Source: Eubacterium sp.
Lineage (GTDB): Bacteria; Bacillota; Clostridia; Lachnospirales; Lachnospiraceae
Length of the DNA: 50,744 nt
NCBI GenBank assembly: GCA_024692605.1
Contig: JAILMQ010000130.1
Span: 1-50,744 of the forward strand
Reading direction: 5' to 3'
Both the position numbers and the translations under genes were made by a program. Shown piece after piece: positions 16,878 through 26,227 of this stretch. The notes beneath the pieces were generated by a model. It was given only the letters and a program-made list of their open reading frames with translations, had not been told where the DNA came from and did not search any database. Position 1 is the first letter of the stretch. Each line of letters starts with the position of its first letter.

Positions 16878-19103
16878 TTAAGCCTTCTTTGTAACTGACT
16901 TTTCCTCTGACTTCTTTGTAATCTTTGTTCTGAGCCACAGCCACAGTGGTCCTGTAATACAGATAGATGAATATGTACCTGCAACAACACCCACCATAAG
17001 TGTAAATGTAAATTCTTTAAGTGAAGCAACACCAAGAATATTAAGCATGAGTATTGTAATAAATGTAGTCAGGTTTGTATAAATATTACGTGTAAATGTC
17101 TGTGAAATACTTGTATTTACAATTGTCTCATAACCATCTTTTTCGATACTCATAGTCTTCAGATTCTCTCTGATACGGTCGAATATGATAATAGATGAGT
17201 TAATTGAGTAACCTACGATAGTAAGCATACATGCGATAAATGTACCACCAACTGTAAGGTACATAGCAGCATATGCAAAGAATACAAACATTACATCGTG
17301 GATAAGAGCAATCACCGCACTGGCACCGAATCTTACATCACTAAATCTGATAGCGATATAGATCAGCATCAGAATTGAAGCAATAACAACGGCCAGAACT
17401 GCGTCTCTCTGTGTCTCCTGACTGATGGTACTTGATATATTCTCAGAATCAATCTTGTCATCTGTCAGATCGAAGGTTTCCTTCAGCTTGCTGGCAAGTT
17501 CAGAACGAGTATCTTCGTTAAGACTGTTTGACTTAAATACTATCTGATTTGAATTATCAACTGTCTGAATCTGTACATTTGAATCAACTCCAACTTCCTT
17601 GAATACAGGAAGAACCTTCTCTTCAGCTTCCTGAAGTGTCATAGCTTCATTAAATGTAACTGAAGTAGATGTACCACCACTGAACTCAAGTGAGTAGTTA
17701 AGTGAGTTTCCACGTGTACCAATACCTTTATTTACAAAGAGGAATGCAATTCCTGCAAGAATTACAATTGCTGAGAATAATGCAGCAAATCTAAAACCTT
17801 TAGTATATTTTGTAATCTTAGGCTGCTTTGCAGCACCATAAAGCTTCTTATTTACAACACCAAGATCAACAAATGCTGTAAGCAGGAATCTTGATATAAT
17901 AAGTGCTGTGAACATTGAAAGAACGATACCAAGAATAAGTGTTCTTGCAAAGCCCTTAACAGTACCTGTACCCATGATGAGAAGTACGATACCGGCTATG
18001 ATTGTTGTGATATTTCCATCGATGATAGCTGACATAGCTTTATGGAATCCGGACTTAACCGCTGTCTTAACTGTCTTTCCAACACCGATTTCTTCCTTAA
18101 TACGTGTGAATATGATTACATTCGCATCTACCGCCATACCAATTGACAGAATAATACCTGCAATACCAGGTAATGTAAGTGTAATATGGAAAGCGTTCAG
18201 GAAGAACAGCTCTAATACTGTATAAACTGAAAGTGCAATAGCTGAAATGAATCCAGGGAATCTGAATATTATGATCATAAGTAAGAAGATAATACAGAGA
18301 CCGATTGCACCTGCTATAAGTGATGTTCTAAGAGCGTCTGTACCAAGCTTAGCACCAACTACCTGTGATGATAACTCGTTCAGTGTAAGAGGAAGGGCAC
18401 CGATCTTGATTGTACTTGCAAGATTAGATGCTTCATCATAATCTTCCATACCATCGATCTGAGCACTACCACCTGAAATCTGCTCACGTACTGTTGGAGC
18501 ACTTACTACAGAACCATCATATATGATATAAACAGGATTACCAACATTTGCTCCTGTTACATCTGAGAATTTCTTAGCTCCCTCATCAGTAAACTGAAGA
18601 GAAACGATATATTCATCTTCACCGGTGTTTTCCTGAACACGTCCACCCTGGGCATTCTTTACATCAGAACCGGTAAGAGCTGGTGTGTAATCTGTTGAAC
18701 CTGATGAGAATTTCTCATAATTCTCCGGGTCAAGGAATTCAAGCTTTCCGGGACGACCCATTGCATCAAGGATCTCATTAGGATCATACTTACTTGTATC
18801 CACAGGTATTTCGATAACGATACGTTTGTTACCCTGCTTATATACCTCGGCATCATTACTGTAAGTATCAGCTCTTCGCTGAAGTTTATCAATAGTTGCA
18901 TTAATTTCTTCATCGGAAGCATTGTCCTCTTGAATCTCATAGGTAACACTTACTCCACCCTGAAGATCTAGTCCCAGCGGAATATCCTTCGCCAGTCCTA
19001 TTTTGTCAGCACCAAGTCCCTGTAATACAGAATACACAGCGCCGGCTGTCAGCAAGACGAATACCAGAAGTCCCAGTATCGCATTTCTCTTAGCCTTCTT
19101 CAT
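16878..19103 (-). CDS. secDF: Protein translocase SecD-SecF fusion
   Basis: SecDF pulls exported proteins across the membrane using the proton gradient. The 741-residue protein fuses SecD (about 1-430) and SecF (about 440-741). The SecD half shows LGLDLQGGVSVTYEI, the P1 domain, and GMAVDANVIIFTRIKEEI in TM4. The SecF half shows NYSLEFSGGTSTSVTF, IALIHDVMFVFFAYA and VGYSINSSIIIFDRIRENL. Twelve membrane helices are expected. A short Lys/Thr C-tail ends the protein. The start follows GAGGAGATTTT. The gene may be monocistronic, with a palindrome at 19133-19150 upstream and a hairpin at 16811-16839 downstream. Confidence 0.95.
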   Translation of the reverse strand: MKKAKRNAILGLLVFVLLTAGAVYSVLQGLGADKIGLAKDIPLGLDLQGGVSVTYEIQEDNASDEEINATIDKLQRRADTYSNDAEVYKQGNKRIVIEIPVDTSKYDPNEILDAMGRPGKLEFLDPENYEKFSSGSTDYTPALTGSDVKNAQGGRVQENTGEDEYIVSLQFTDEGAKKFSDVTGANVGNPVYIIYDGSVVSAPTVREQISGGSAQIDGMEDYDEASNLASTIKIGALPLTLNELSSQVVGAKLGTDALRTSLIAGAIGLCIIFLLMIIIFRFPGFISAIALSVYTVLELFFLNAFHITLTLPGIAGIILSIGMAVDANVIIFTRIKEEIGVGKTVKTAVKSGFHKAMSAIIDGNITTIIAGIVLLIMGTGTVKGFARTLILGIVLSMFTALIISRFLLTAFVDLGVVNKKLYGAAKQPKITKYTKGFRFAALFSAIVILAGIAFLFVNKGIGTRGNSLNYSLEFSGGTSTSVTFNEAMTLQEAEEKVLPVFKEVGVDSNVQIQTVDNSNQIVFKSNSLNEDTRSELASKLKETFDLTDDKIDSENISSTISQETQRDAVLAVVIASILMLIYIAIRFSDVRFGASAVIALIHDVMFVFFAYAAMYLTVGGTFIACMLTIVGYSINSSIIIFDRIRENLKTMSIEKDGYETIVNTSISQTFTRNIYTNLTTFITILMLNILGVASLKEFTFTLMVGVVAGTYSSICITGPLWLWLRTKITKKSEEKSVTKKA

Positions 19104-19132
19104 GCTAAAATCTCCTCTTGTATCTTTTATAT

Positions 19133-19150
19133 TTAACTATGTATAGTTAA
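19133..19150. promoter_or_regulatory. 18-bp palindrome upstream of secDF
   Basis: TTAACTAT-GT-ATAGTTAA is a perfect 8-bp dyad lying 30 bp upstream of the secDF start and directly after the NlpC/P60 gene stop. It could be an operator for a homodimeric regulator. AT-rich chance symmetry is the alternative. Confidence 0.35.
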
Positions 19151-19151
19151 C

Positions 19152-20741
19152 TTATTTATTCTGGCAATTGCCATCTTTATCAAAGCTGTACTTTCTTCCA
19201 TCGATCTTAACGGTTCCCATTCTTGCAAACCATCCCGATGTATCCTTGTACATCCAACCTTCCTCAGTCTTTGTCCAGAAAGCTGTACTCTTATTCTTCC
19301 AGGAACCATCTGACGAAAGTCTTCTACCGGCTATAAACTGATTTTCCAGTCTGTATCCACCCTTTTCGATGTAATACTCATTATTGCCGATTACATGCCA
19401 GCCCTTAGACAGAACATATCCCTTTGAATTGAAGTAATAGGTTTTTCCATCTATAGTGAGCCATTCATCCTTAGCTCTCCAGCTGTCATTACCAAACCAC
19501 TTCTTTTTCTTTGTTTTCTGCCAGGTACCTGACTTCTTATAATTTGGTGTACCATCTTTATTATAATATCTGCCGTTATACCATTCGCCATAATGGTCTG
19601 AAGGAATTACTTCAAGTTCCTTAATAACCTTAATACCATTTGGAGAAGTAACAGATATCTTAACCGTTCCTTCATGGCGGGCCGTAACAATTCCATCAGC
19701 TGAAACCTTAGCCACCCTCTTCTTAGATGTTTTCCATACAAGCTTTGCAGAAGATGAGGTTTCAGGAGTTATTACCGCATTAAGCTTAACTGTCTGACCC
19801 ACTTCAATAATATCATCAATCTCATCCAGACTCACTTTAGTTATTGCCTGATTTATTATATGAAGGCTTGTAAGCTTAAGCACTGTAGCCTTTGTAGCCT
19901 TTCCATTAGCTTTTAAACCATTCGCCTTCTGGAAGGATTTGACTGCAGCCTTAGTCTTAGGTCCGAACCATCCATCCACTTCAAGATTGGTCATATGTAC
20001 ATTATTGAGCGCCATCTGCAGCCACATTACGCCATTATTGTTTTTCTTTTTAATGGCAGCGGTTTGTAAATCATACGGGTAACCCGGATTCTTCTTCTTA
20101 GCTTCAGCCTCTTCCTTTGCTGTCTCTGCGTCATCCTTGCCGGAATCATCATCCTGCGCATCACCCTTACCGCCTCTGGTAACGTTATTATATACTTTAC
20201 CATTAATTACATATGGCTTTACAATAGCAGCGATTCCCATGCCTCTTGGTCCACCGGTCAGGTATGATATGGAATCTCTCCTTATACCCTTTCCGGTTCC
20301 TGCCGCATGTATTACTTCTTTGTTACCGTTTTTATCAGTGGCACAAATACCAACGTGACCGGTATTGCCGGCAGAGGTATAGAAAATGATTATATATCCA
20401 TCCTTCATGGCCGCGGCAGTATTTCCTACCTTCTTACCATACTTGGATATGTAATTATACATATCATATGAAGTTCTTATTCCATAAGTGGAAATTAAAT
20501 CAAGACCATGTCTTTTAAATATAGCACACACGAATCCTGAACAGTCACATCCTGTATTGAGGTTTGTACCACCCCAGACATACTGTGTATATCCTATCCA
20601 GCTGTTCGCATCATTTACTATTTCTTGTCCGGTAGCGGCTTCAACACCATTCCCTTTATTGAACTGCATAAAAGGAATTGCAGATACCAGTATCATAGCC
20701 GTTATAATACAAACTAATACTTTTCTTAATGATTTCATCAT
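19152..20741 (-). CDS. Secreted NlpC/P60 cell-wall hydrolase with PG-binding, Ig-like and cell-wall-binding repeats
   Basis: NlpC/P60 peptidases cut gamma-D-Glu-diamino acid or related bonds in peptidoglycan stem peptides. This 529-residue protein has a signal peptide (about 1-36). The NlpC/P60 domain (about 38-180) has catalytic Cys67 in GCDCSGFVCAIF and His in NTGHVGICA. A peptidoglycan_binding_1 domain (about 225-285) reads NNVHMTNLEVDGWFGPKTKAAVKSF in part. A Big_2-like domain (about 295-370) shows VWKTSKKRVAKVSADGIVTA. The C-terminus (about 375-529) has aromatic repeats (DEWLTIDGKTYYFNSKGYVL) like choline-binding modules. GAGAGG precedes two consecutive ATGs, and the second gives better spacing. 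A strong promoter lies upstream. Confidence 0.9.
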   Translation of the reverse strand: MMKSLRKVLVCIITAMILVSAIPFMQFNKGNGVEAATGQEIVNDANSWIGYTQYVWGGTNLNTGCDCSGFVCAIFKRHGLDLISTYGIRTSYDMYNYISKYGKKVGNTAAAMKDGYIIIFYTSAGNTGHVGICATDKNGNKEVIHAAGTGKGIRRDSISYLTGGPRGMGIAAIVKPYVINGKVYNNVTRGGKGDAQDDDSGKDDAETAKEEAEAKKKNPGYPYDLQTAAIKKKNNNGVMWLQMALNNVHMTNLEVDGWFGPKTKAAVKSFQKANGLKANGKATKATVLKLTSLHIINQAITKVSLDEIDDIIEVGQTVKLNAVITPETSSSAKLVWKTSKKRVAKVSADGIVTARHEGTVKISVTSPNGIKVIKELEVIPSDHYGEWYNGRYYNKDGTPNYKKSGTWQKTKKKKWFGNDSWRAKDEWLTIDGKTYYFNSKGYVLSKGWHVIGNNEYYIEKGGYRLENQFIAGRRLSSDGSWKNKSTAFWTKTEEGWMYKDTSGWFARMGTVKIDGRKYSFDKDGNCQNK

Positions 20742-20814
20742 TATCCTCTCATATGTTTGATCAACAGTTTACTTAAAACTCACTCTTAAGCCCCACTTTC
20801 AAACAGCAACCTAC

Positions 20815-20844
20815 ATTTTAACATAAAGTATTACATTAAGTAAA
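20815..20844 (-). promoter_or_regulatory. Promoter for the NlpC/P60 gene
   Basis: The minus strand has TTTACT, an 18-bp spacer and TAAAAT preceded by TGT (extended -10). It lies 75-105 bp upstream of the start codon and just past the upstream operon's terminator. Confidence 0.65.
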
Positions 20845-20845
20845 G

Positions 20846-20878
20846 TGAAAAAAAGAAGGCCACCATAGTGACCTTCTT
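20846..20878 (-). terminator. Rho-independent terminator of the FHA/kinase/surface-protein operon
   Basis: The arms AAGAAGGTCAC and GTGGCCTTCTT (one G-U pair) are followed on the minus strand by seven T. It lies 12 bp after the stop of the 1774-residue surface protein and marks the operon end. Confidence 0.9.
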
Positions 20879-20890
20879 AAGTATAACCTT

Positions 20891-23800
20891 TTAACTGTTA
20901 GCATTACGTCTTCTTATCAGTAAGATTGCCAACGCCAGAAGAACAAGTACTCCTGCAACTATTCCAACAATTATCCAGTTGATGCCGGTTCCATATACGT
21001 AATCATACTTAATACTTGCTTTATTTCCTGCCGAATCAGATGCACCTGCCTCAAGAGTATATTTTCCTCTTGAATCAACAGTATATGTACATGTGTTATC
21101 TGTTACGGCAACAGCCTTGCCATTAAGTTTAACATAGTCAAGAGTATCCTCATCAAGCTGAACTGTTATTGAAACATCAGTTGACTCTTTAAGCTTAGTT
21201 CCGTCCTCAACACCATTTACTATGATGATTGGCTCTATCGTATCAAGTACGAAGGTGTATTCCTCAATAGTCTGATTTCCAAGTTCATCTACTGCTTCAA
21301 CTCTGAGAGTATGAGCACCATCTGAAAGATCAGCGGAACCATCGTACTCTACACCATCCATATAAACCTTAACATTACATACTGTCAGGTCTCTTATGGT
21401 CTTTTCAAGATCATTGTCCCATACAAATGCATTTACAGTAGTTCCATCATAATCAGAAAGATTCTTTATGATAGGTGCCTCAGTATCAATAGTAAAATGT
21501 ATTGACTTCTCATCTGAATTGCCTGCTCTATCTGTTGATTTTACAGTGATATCATAGATACCATCTTCCTTAAATAACTGCTGCAGAGCTGCAATTGGTC
21601 CTGAATGTGCAGGGAACTCTGCGAGATCGATGTTAGTCTTTTTGCCATCGATATCAGTTCTTGTTCCCGACAGGATTACATTATTAGTAAGATAGAATTT
21701 CTCGTTTACCTGTACACCAAGTTCAACATTTTTATCTGTCTTATCGTAATTGCTTACGCCTGAAAGAGTGATAACAGGCTTGTTTCCATCAAGGATAAAT
21801 GAATAATCTGTGTTAGCCTTATTACCTGTCTTATCCTCTGCAGTAAATACAAATCTGTATTCACCTTCTTCAGTATATGTTTTGCTCATTGAATCACTGC
21901 CGCTTCTTGGCATGAAGTTGATTGTCTCAACATGTGATTCACCGGAACCATCTACTCTCTTATAAACCTCTATAGAACTGCTTGTAACGTCACTATAGAA
22001 AGGCTCTTTTATGGTAAATGTAACTGTTACATCTGTTCTTGATGTGCCGGCACTTGCATTACTTGTTATGCTGAGTTCAGGTGGCTGCCTGTCAACACGG
22101 AACTGTACTACCTGTACGTCACTCTTATTTCCGGCTTTATCTATAGCTTCATAATTAACTTCGTAATCTGCATCGTTATTGAAGGTTTCGTTTCCTTCTG
22201 AAACTTTATCAACAGATGTACTTGTTCCACCACCCGGTGCTGTTGTCTTAAGAGTTCTGGTAAGATCATCCGGATCCTTGTTTGCATCAGAAACAGATAC
22301 TCCCACTGTACCAGGGCCATTCAAGTATCTGATACCTGAATTAGATGAATAACCTGAACCATTAACTACAGTAACTATTGATGGAGCTGTCTTATCTATA
22401 GTGAATCTAAGTGTCTTTTCTGCTGTTCTATCAGTATAAGCATTCTCAGCCTCATCAATTACTTCAATTCTTACCTTGTGATAGCCTTCTTCGGAGATAG
22501 TAACACTTGCTTTACCATATCCCCTCTTACCTTCTGTCCATGAAGGTTCGATTTCTGTTTCTACGCCATCCTCTGAATTGTAATCGTAAACAATTATTTC
22601 ATCAGGGTTGTATTCAAAATAGTTAAACTCTATCTCTACATTTGTATTATAGTACTGACCGTATTTATAGTTTTCCTGATCAGATCTGGCCGTGAATTTG
22701 CCGGTCTTATTATTATAGGTATTATTAAACTGCTTAAACTTAGCCGGTTTTGCCGTCTTAACATACATATTAGCAAGTGGCTTTGTTTTGTCGATCAATA
22801 ATCCTATTGTCTTTGTTGATGTGTTTCCTGCAAGGTCAGTAACCTTATAAGTAATAGAATACTTACCATCCTTAGTGAGTGAGAAAGGTCCCTTTCCTGT
22901 CTTTGAAAGTTCAACATCTGAATCTCCGTTAAATGGCGATCTGGTTATCTTTGCGGAAACATCACTCTTATCTTCATTGCTATCCTTAACTACTACACTT
23001 GTTTCGGCATTCTTTTTATAGAATGTACTCTTTCCATTATAAGTTTTTCCATCAACTTGAGTTGTAAGTGTAGGCTTTGTCTTATCGATTACAAAGCTTA
23101 CTGACTTGGAATCCTTATTTCCTGACAAGTCTTCTGCAGAAAGCTTAACTGTATATTTACCTTCAGCATTTACTTTATAAGTAGCTGACCAGGTATCACC
23201 TGACCTGCTCCATGCAAGAGTTATAGTCTTTCCGTTTGCATCCTGAACCTTAATTCTGTTTTTCTCCATACTTGAATCTTTAACAGAAAGGCTAACTTCT
23301 ACACCCTTATTAAAGTAATTATTATTTTTAACTGATGTAGTAACTATTTCATTTGTAAGTACAGGCTTGCTTCCGTCAACCCTGAAGGAGCATGTTGCGC
23401 CGGCAGTGTTTCCGGCCTTATCCTTTGCTGAAACATTTATCGTGTAAGTTGTTTTTTCATCCAGCTTGCTACTAATAATATCACTTAATTTCTTACCCTT
23501 ATTTGAATCAAATGGATAATCCTTACCATTTATTGTAAGTGTAGCACCACCTGTTGATGCAAGACCACTAAGTGCATCATTTGCCGAATAACTGATAACA
23601 GGATCCCTATCAAGATGTGCCTTTACATTTGCAGCATCAACACCATCAACCTTAAGTGAAACCTTTGGAGCATCAGGATCAACATAGAACTTTCCACTCC
23701 AACTGTTATCACTCTTATTTCCTGCCTTATCATATACCTGGAAAGTAACCGGTGTTCCATTTGTATCCGGCGACTTGTTAACTGATGCCTGGAACTCTCC

Positions 23801-26215
23801 ATTAACAGGAGTATATGAACTCTTATCAGTTCCGGTTGCTTTTACTTCACCAATGCCTGATGTTACACCCGGATCAGAAACTGAAACCTTTAGTATAACC
23901 TTAGGTGCCCAATCATCTTCTCCATAGGTTGCTTCATCATTAACTGTCGAATCAGTTATATCGTTAGGCTTTGTTATATCAACACTTCTTACCTCGGCAA
24001 CAACCTTTTCAGTATTAGCAAGATTCTTATTAATAGCTATTACTTTGATCTTATAATTTTCTTTAGAAATTGAGGTATTGAAATTATATGTAACATAATA
24101 TATATACTTTCCATCAACCAATGTTCCAGTAGGATATTCTGTTTTTGGTCCCACTGTATCATCAATTTTAACCTGAGTAATCTGCACTTCAGATGTGATC
24201 TTCACCTTAATGCTTGCTGCAGGAGCTGATGGATCATCCCAGATATAGAAATCCTTATCTGTTCTTTTCTGAGGAGTTTCTTCATAATATTCGATTTCTG
24301 CGGATTCATCAAAGAATGAGAAATCAAGACTGGCTGTATAATCGTGTCCTGCTTTATCAGTCACAATTATATTCCAATTTTTTGTTGTACCATTATTTGC
24401 TTCTGAAGAAGGTATGGATAATGTAGCAACACCAGTGTTATCATCATATGTTGCTGGCTCTCCATTGATTGTTACTGAATCTATTCCACTACCGGCTTTA
24501 CCATCTGACTGCTTATCTGTAACAGTTACACTTATATCTAATGTATCTTTACAACTAACTTTATTGTCGAACTTGTATGAAGTAGATTCCTCAGTCTTTT
24601 TTCCGCCATTCCAGGTAAGAGTAGGCTGTGATAACTCTACAGCTGAAATCTTCGGAGCCTGATCATCCAAAAATACTGTAATTACATCTGATTTAGCTTC
24701 AAGGCCATAATCACTGGACACGCTCATCATATAGTAATTATTTCCGGGCTCAAGATTCACATCCACTGATGCTGTACTCTCAGAAATACTAACTGTGTTA
24801 GACATTTCTTCAGGAGTTGTATCATCCGGGGCATCAAGCTTATAAATCTTGCCTCCACTTAATTTAGCACCGGAATCTTCATCCTTGATTCCTACAGTTG
24901 CATTAATTGTATATGGATCATTATCTTCTGTAACTGAAACAGAAGTATCATCAATGACTATAGTAGGAGTTCCATCGCCATAATTAATATTTACATCAAA
25001 CTCATCTACCGCCTCATTATTATTACTATCCTTCTGCTTTATTGTTACAGTATATGTTTTAGTTGCACCATTATTAGCAGCAGCCCCCGGCACAGTGATC
25101 TTCTTATTAGTTGTATCAACTGTAGCTCCTGTAGAACTAACTGTTACATCTGTTGTAGCTGTATCTACTTCATAATTTATAACTATATCCTTAGTTGGGT
25201 TAGCTTTTCCGTCAGAAGGAACAGTAACTGAGTATGTTTCCATACTACCGGATACCATTTCATCCCCATCTACTCCGGCTTCAAAACTCTTAAGGACATA
25301 GAAGTTTCTGCTTTCTTCATCTTCGCTGCTGAAATCTTCTATTTGCTTTAAATCATCCCCATCTACATATACTTCTTTTACAACCTTATAGGTTCCATCA
25401 TTATCAGTGCCTTTTTTACTGAGAACTGCATTCACGTCAGCAACTGAAGTATATCTATCAACCTTATTTCCGTCCTTATATAAGGTATATTTTGCTTCTC
25501 CTGCATTATTCTTATATGAAGCATCCGGATCTGAAAGAGTTAACGTCTTTGCTGTTGTATCTGATGAAAGTGTAATATCACTAATTTCATAAGTATTTAT
25601 TTTTATCGTTGCTAATTCTTCTGTCTCCACATCCGGCAAATTATTTTTTACTTCTGCCGGAAGAGAAGAATAATTATCCCCAGAGAAAAAGTATTTTTTT
25701 GTCTCTTTCAAAGTTGCAGTAACAGGATCAGTTTTGGGGCCTGCTTCGATATAATAAAACTTAGAATCACCCTCTGACGGAGCTCTAAGCGGAATCTCAT
25801 CAGAACCATTAAACCACTTGATATTATCTGAGATATTTACATCGAGCGAATAAACCGAATAACCCTCCGGAGCCTCTTCTGCAATCACATAATCATCACC
25901 GTCTTCATCAGGATCATCCTGCTTAAACAGATTTTTATAGGTGGTATCCGTTCCATCTGTATCCTCTTTTACTACATATCCGTCAAGTTTAAACTTGACT
26001 CCCTTTGCAGGTGAATAAACCGTATTATCACCTTCAGTGAAGCTAACAGCTTTGTTTGATACTTCACCACTGGTATAATCGGAGTCAGCCTTTACCTTTG
26101 CTCTTCTGTTTGTAACAGCCAGAACGGATATAACCATTACAACAGCCATAGCAAGAGCAAGCAGCCTGATTGAAATCGGTCTATTCGATTTGTTTCCTTT
26201 CTTATTATTTTTCAT
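20891..26215 (-). CDS. Giant membrane-anchored Ig-like repeat surface protein
   Basis: This 1774-residue protein has a long basic signal peptide (about 1-43, ISIRLLALAMAVVMVISVLA). Its C-terminal anchor is INWIIVGIVAGVLVLLALAI (given in part) followed by RRRNANS, with no LPxTG. Between them lie many beta-sandwich repeats of 85-110 residues, most ending in a D-x-x-G-N signature (YDKAGNKSD, KDKAGNTAG, TDLAGNTST, EDKTGNKAN, TDRAGNSDE, VDELGNQTI and others, about eleven). These are Ig-like/Big-type repeats. The sequence is acidic, Ser/Thr-rich and nearly Cys-free. It is the last gene of the operon, 12 bp after the T-x-V-L protein, and the start has GGGAGG. An adhesive or sensory stalk role is inferred. 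Confidence 0.8.
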   Translation of the reverse strand: MKNNKKGNKSNRPISIRLLALAMAVVMVISVLAVTNRRAKVKADSDYTSGEVSNKAVSFTEGDNTVYSPAKGVKFKLDGYVVKEDTDGTDTTYKNLFKQDDPDEDGDDYVIAEEAPEGYSVYSLDVNISDNIKWFNGSDEIPLRAPSEGDSKFYYIEAGPKTDPVTATLKETKKYFFSGDNYSSLPAEVKNNLPDVETEELATIKINTYEISDITLSSDTTAKTLTLSDPDASYKNNAGEAKYTLYKDGNKVDRYTSVADVNAVLSKKGTDNDGTYKVVKEVYVDGDDLKQIEDFSSEDEESRNFYVLKSFEAGVDGDEMVSGSMETYSVTVPSDGKANPTKDIVINYEVDTATTDVTVSSTGATVDTTNKKITVPGAAANNGATKTYTVTIKQKDSNNNEAVDEFDVNINYGDGTPTIVIDDTSVSVTEDNDPYTINATVGIKDEDSGAKLSGGKIYKLDAPDDTTPEEMSNTVSISESTASVDVNLEPGNNYYMMSVSSDYGLEAKSDVITVFLDDQAPKISAVELSQPTLTWNGGKKTEESTSYKFDNKVSCKDTLDISVTVTDKQSDGKAGSGIDSVTINGEPATYDDNTGVATLSIPSSEANNGTTKNWNIIVTDKAGHDYTASLDFSFFDESAEIEYYEETPQKRTDKDFYIWDDPSAPAASIKVKITSEVQITQVKIDDTVGPKTEYPTGTLVDGKYIYYVTYNFNTSISKENYKIKVIAINKNLANTEKVVAEVRSVDITKPNDITDSTVNDEATYGEDDWAPKVILKVSVSDPGVTSGIGEVKATGTDKSSYTPVNGEFQASVNKSPDTNGTPVTFQVYDKAGNKSDNSWSGKFYVDPDAPKVSLKVDGVDAANVKAHLDRDPVISYSANDALSGLASTGGATLTINGKDYPFDSNKGKKLSDIISSKLDEKTTYTINVSAKDKAGNTAGATCSFRVDGSKPVLTNEIVTTSVKNNNYFNKGVEVSLSVKDSSMEKNRIKVQDANGKTITLAWSRSGDTWSATYKVNAEGKYTVKLSAEDLSGNKDSKSVSFVIDKTKPTLTTQVDGKTYNGKSTFYKKNAETSVVVKDSNEDKSDVSAKITRSPFNGDSDVELSKTGKGPFSLTKDGKYSITYKVTDLAGNTSTKTIGLLIDKTKPLANMYVKTAKPAKFKQFNNTYNNKTGKFTARSDQENYKYGQYYNTNVEIEFNYFEYNPDEIIVYDYNSEDGVETEIEPSWTEGKRGYGKASVTISEEGYHKVRIEVIDEAENAYTDRTAEKTLRFTIDKTAPSIVTVVNGSGYSSNSGIRYLNGPGTVGVSVSDANKDPDDLTRTLKTTAPGGGTSTSVDKVSEGNETFNNDADYEVNYEAIDKAGNKSDVQVVQFRVDRQPPELSITSNASAGTSRTDVTVTFTIKEPFYSDVTSSSIEVYKRVDGSGESHVETINFMPRSGSDSMSKTYTEEGEYRFVFTAEDKTGNKANTDYSFILDGNKPVITLSGVSNYDKTDKNVELGVQVNEKFYLTNNVILSGTRTDIDGKKTNIDLAEFPAHSGPIAALQQLFKEDGIYDITVKSTDRAGNSDEKSIHFTIDTEAPIIKNLSDYDGTTVNAFVWDNDLEKTIRDLTVCNVKVYMDGVEYDGSADLSDGAHTLRVEAVDELGNQTIEEYTFVLDTIEPIIIVNGVEDGTKLKESTDVSITVQLDEDTLDYVKLNGKAVAVTDNTCTYTVDSRGKYTLEAGASDSAGNKASIKYDYVYGTGINWIIVGIVAGVLVLLALAILLIRRRNANS

Positions 26216-26227
26216 ATATATCCTCCC

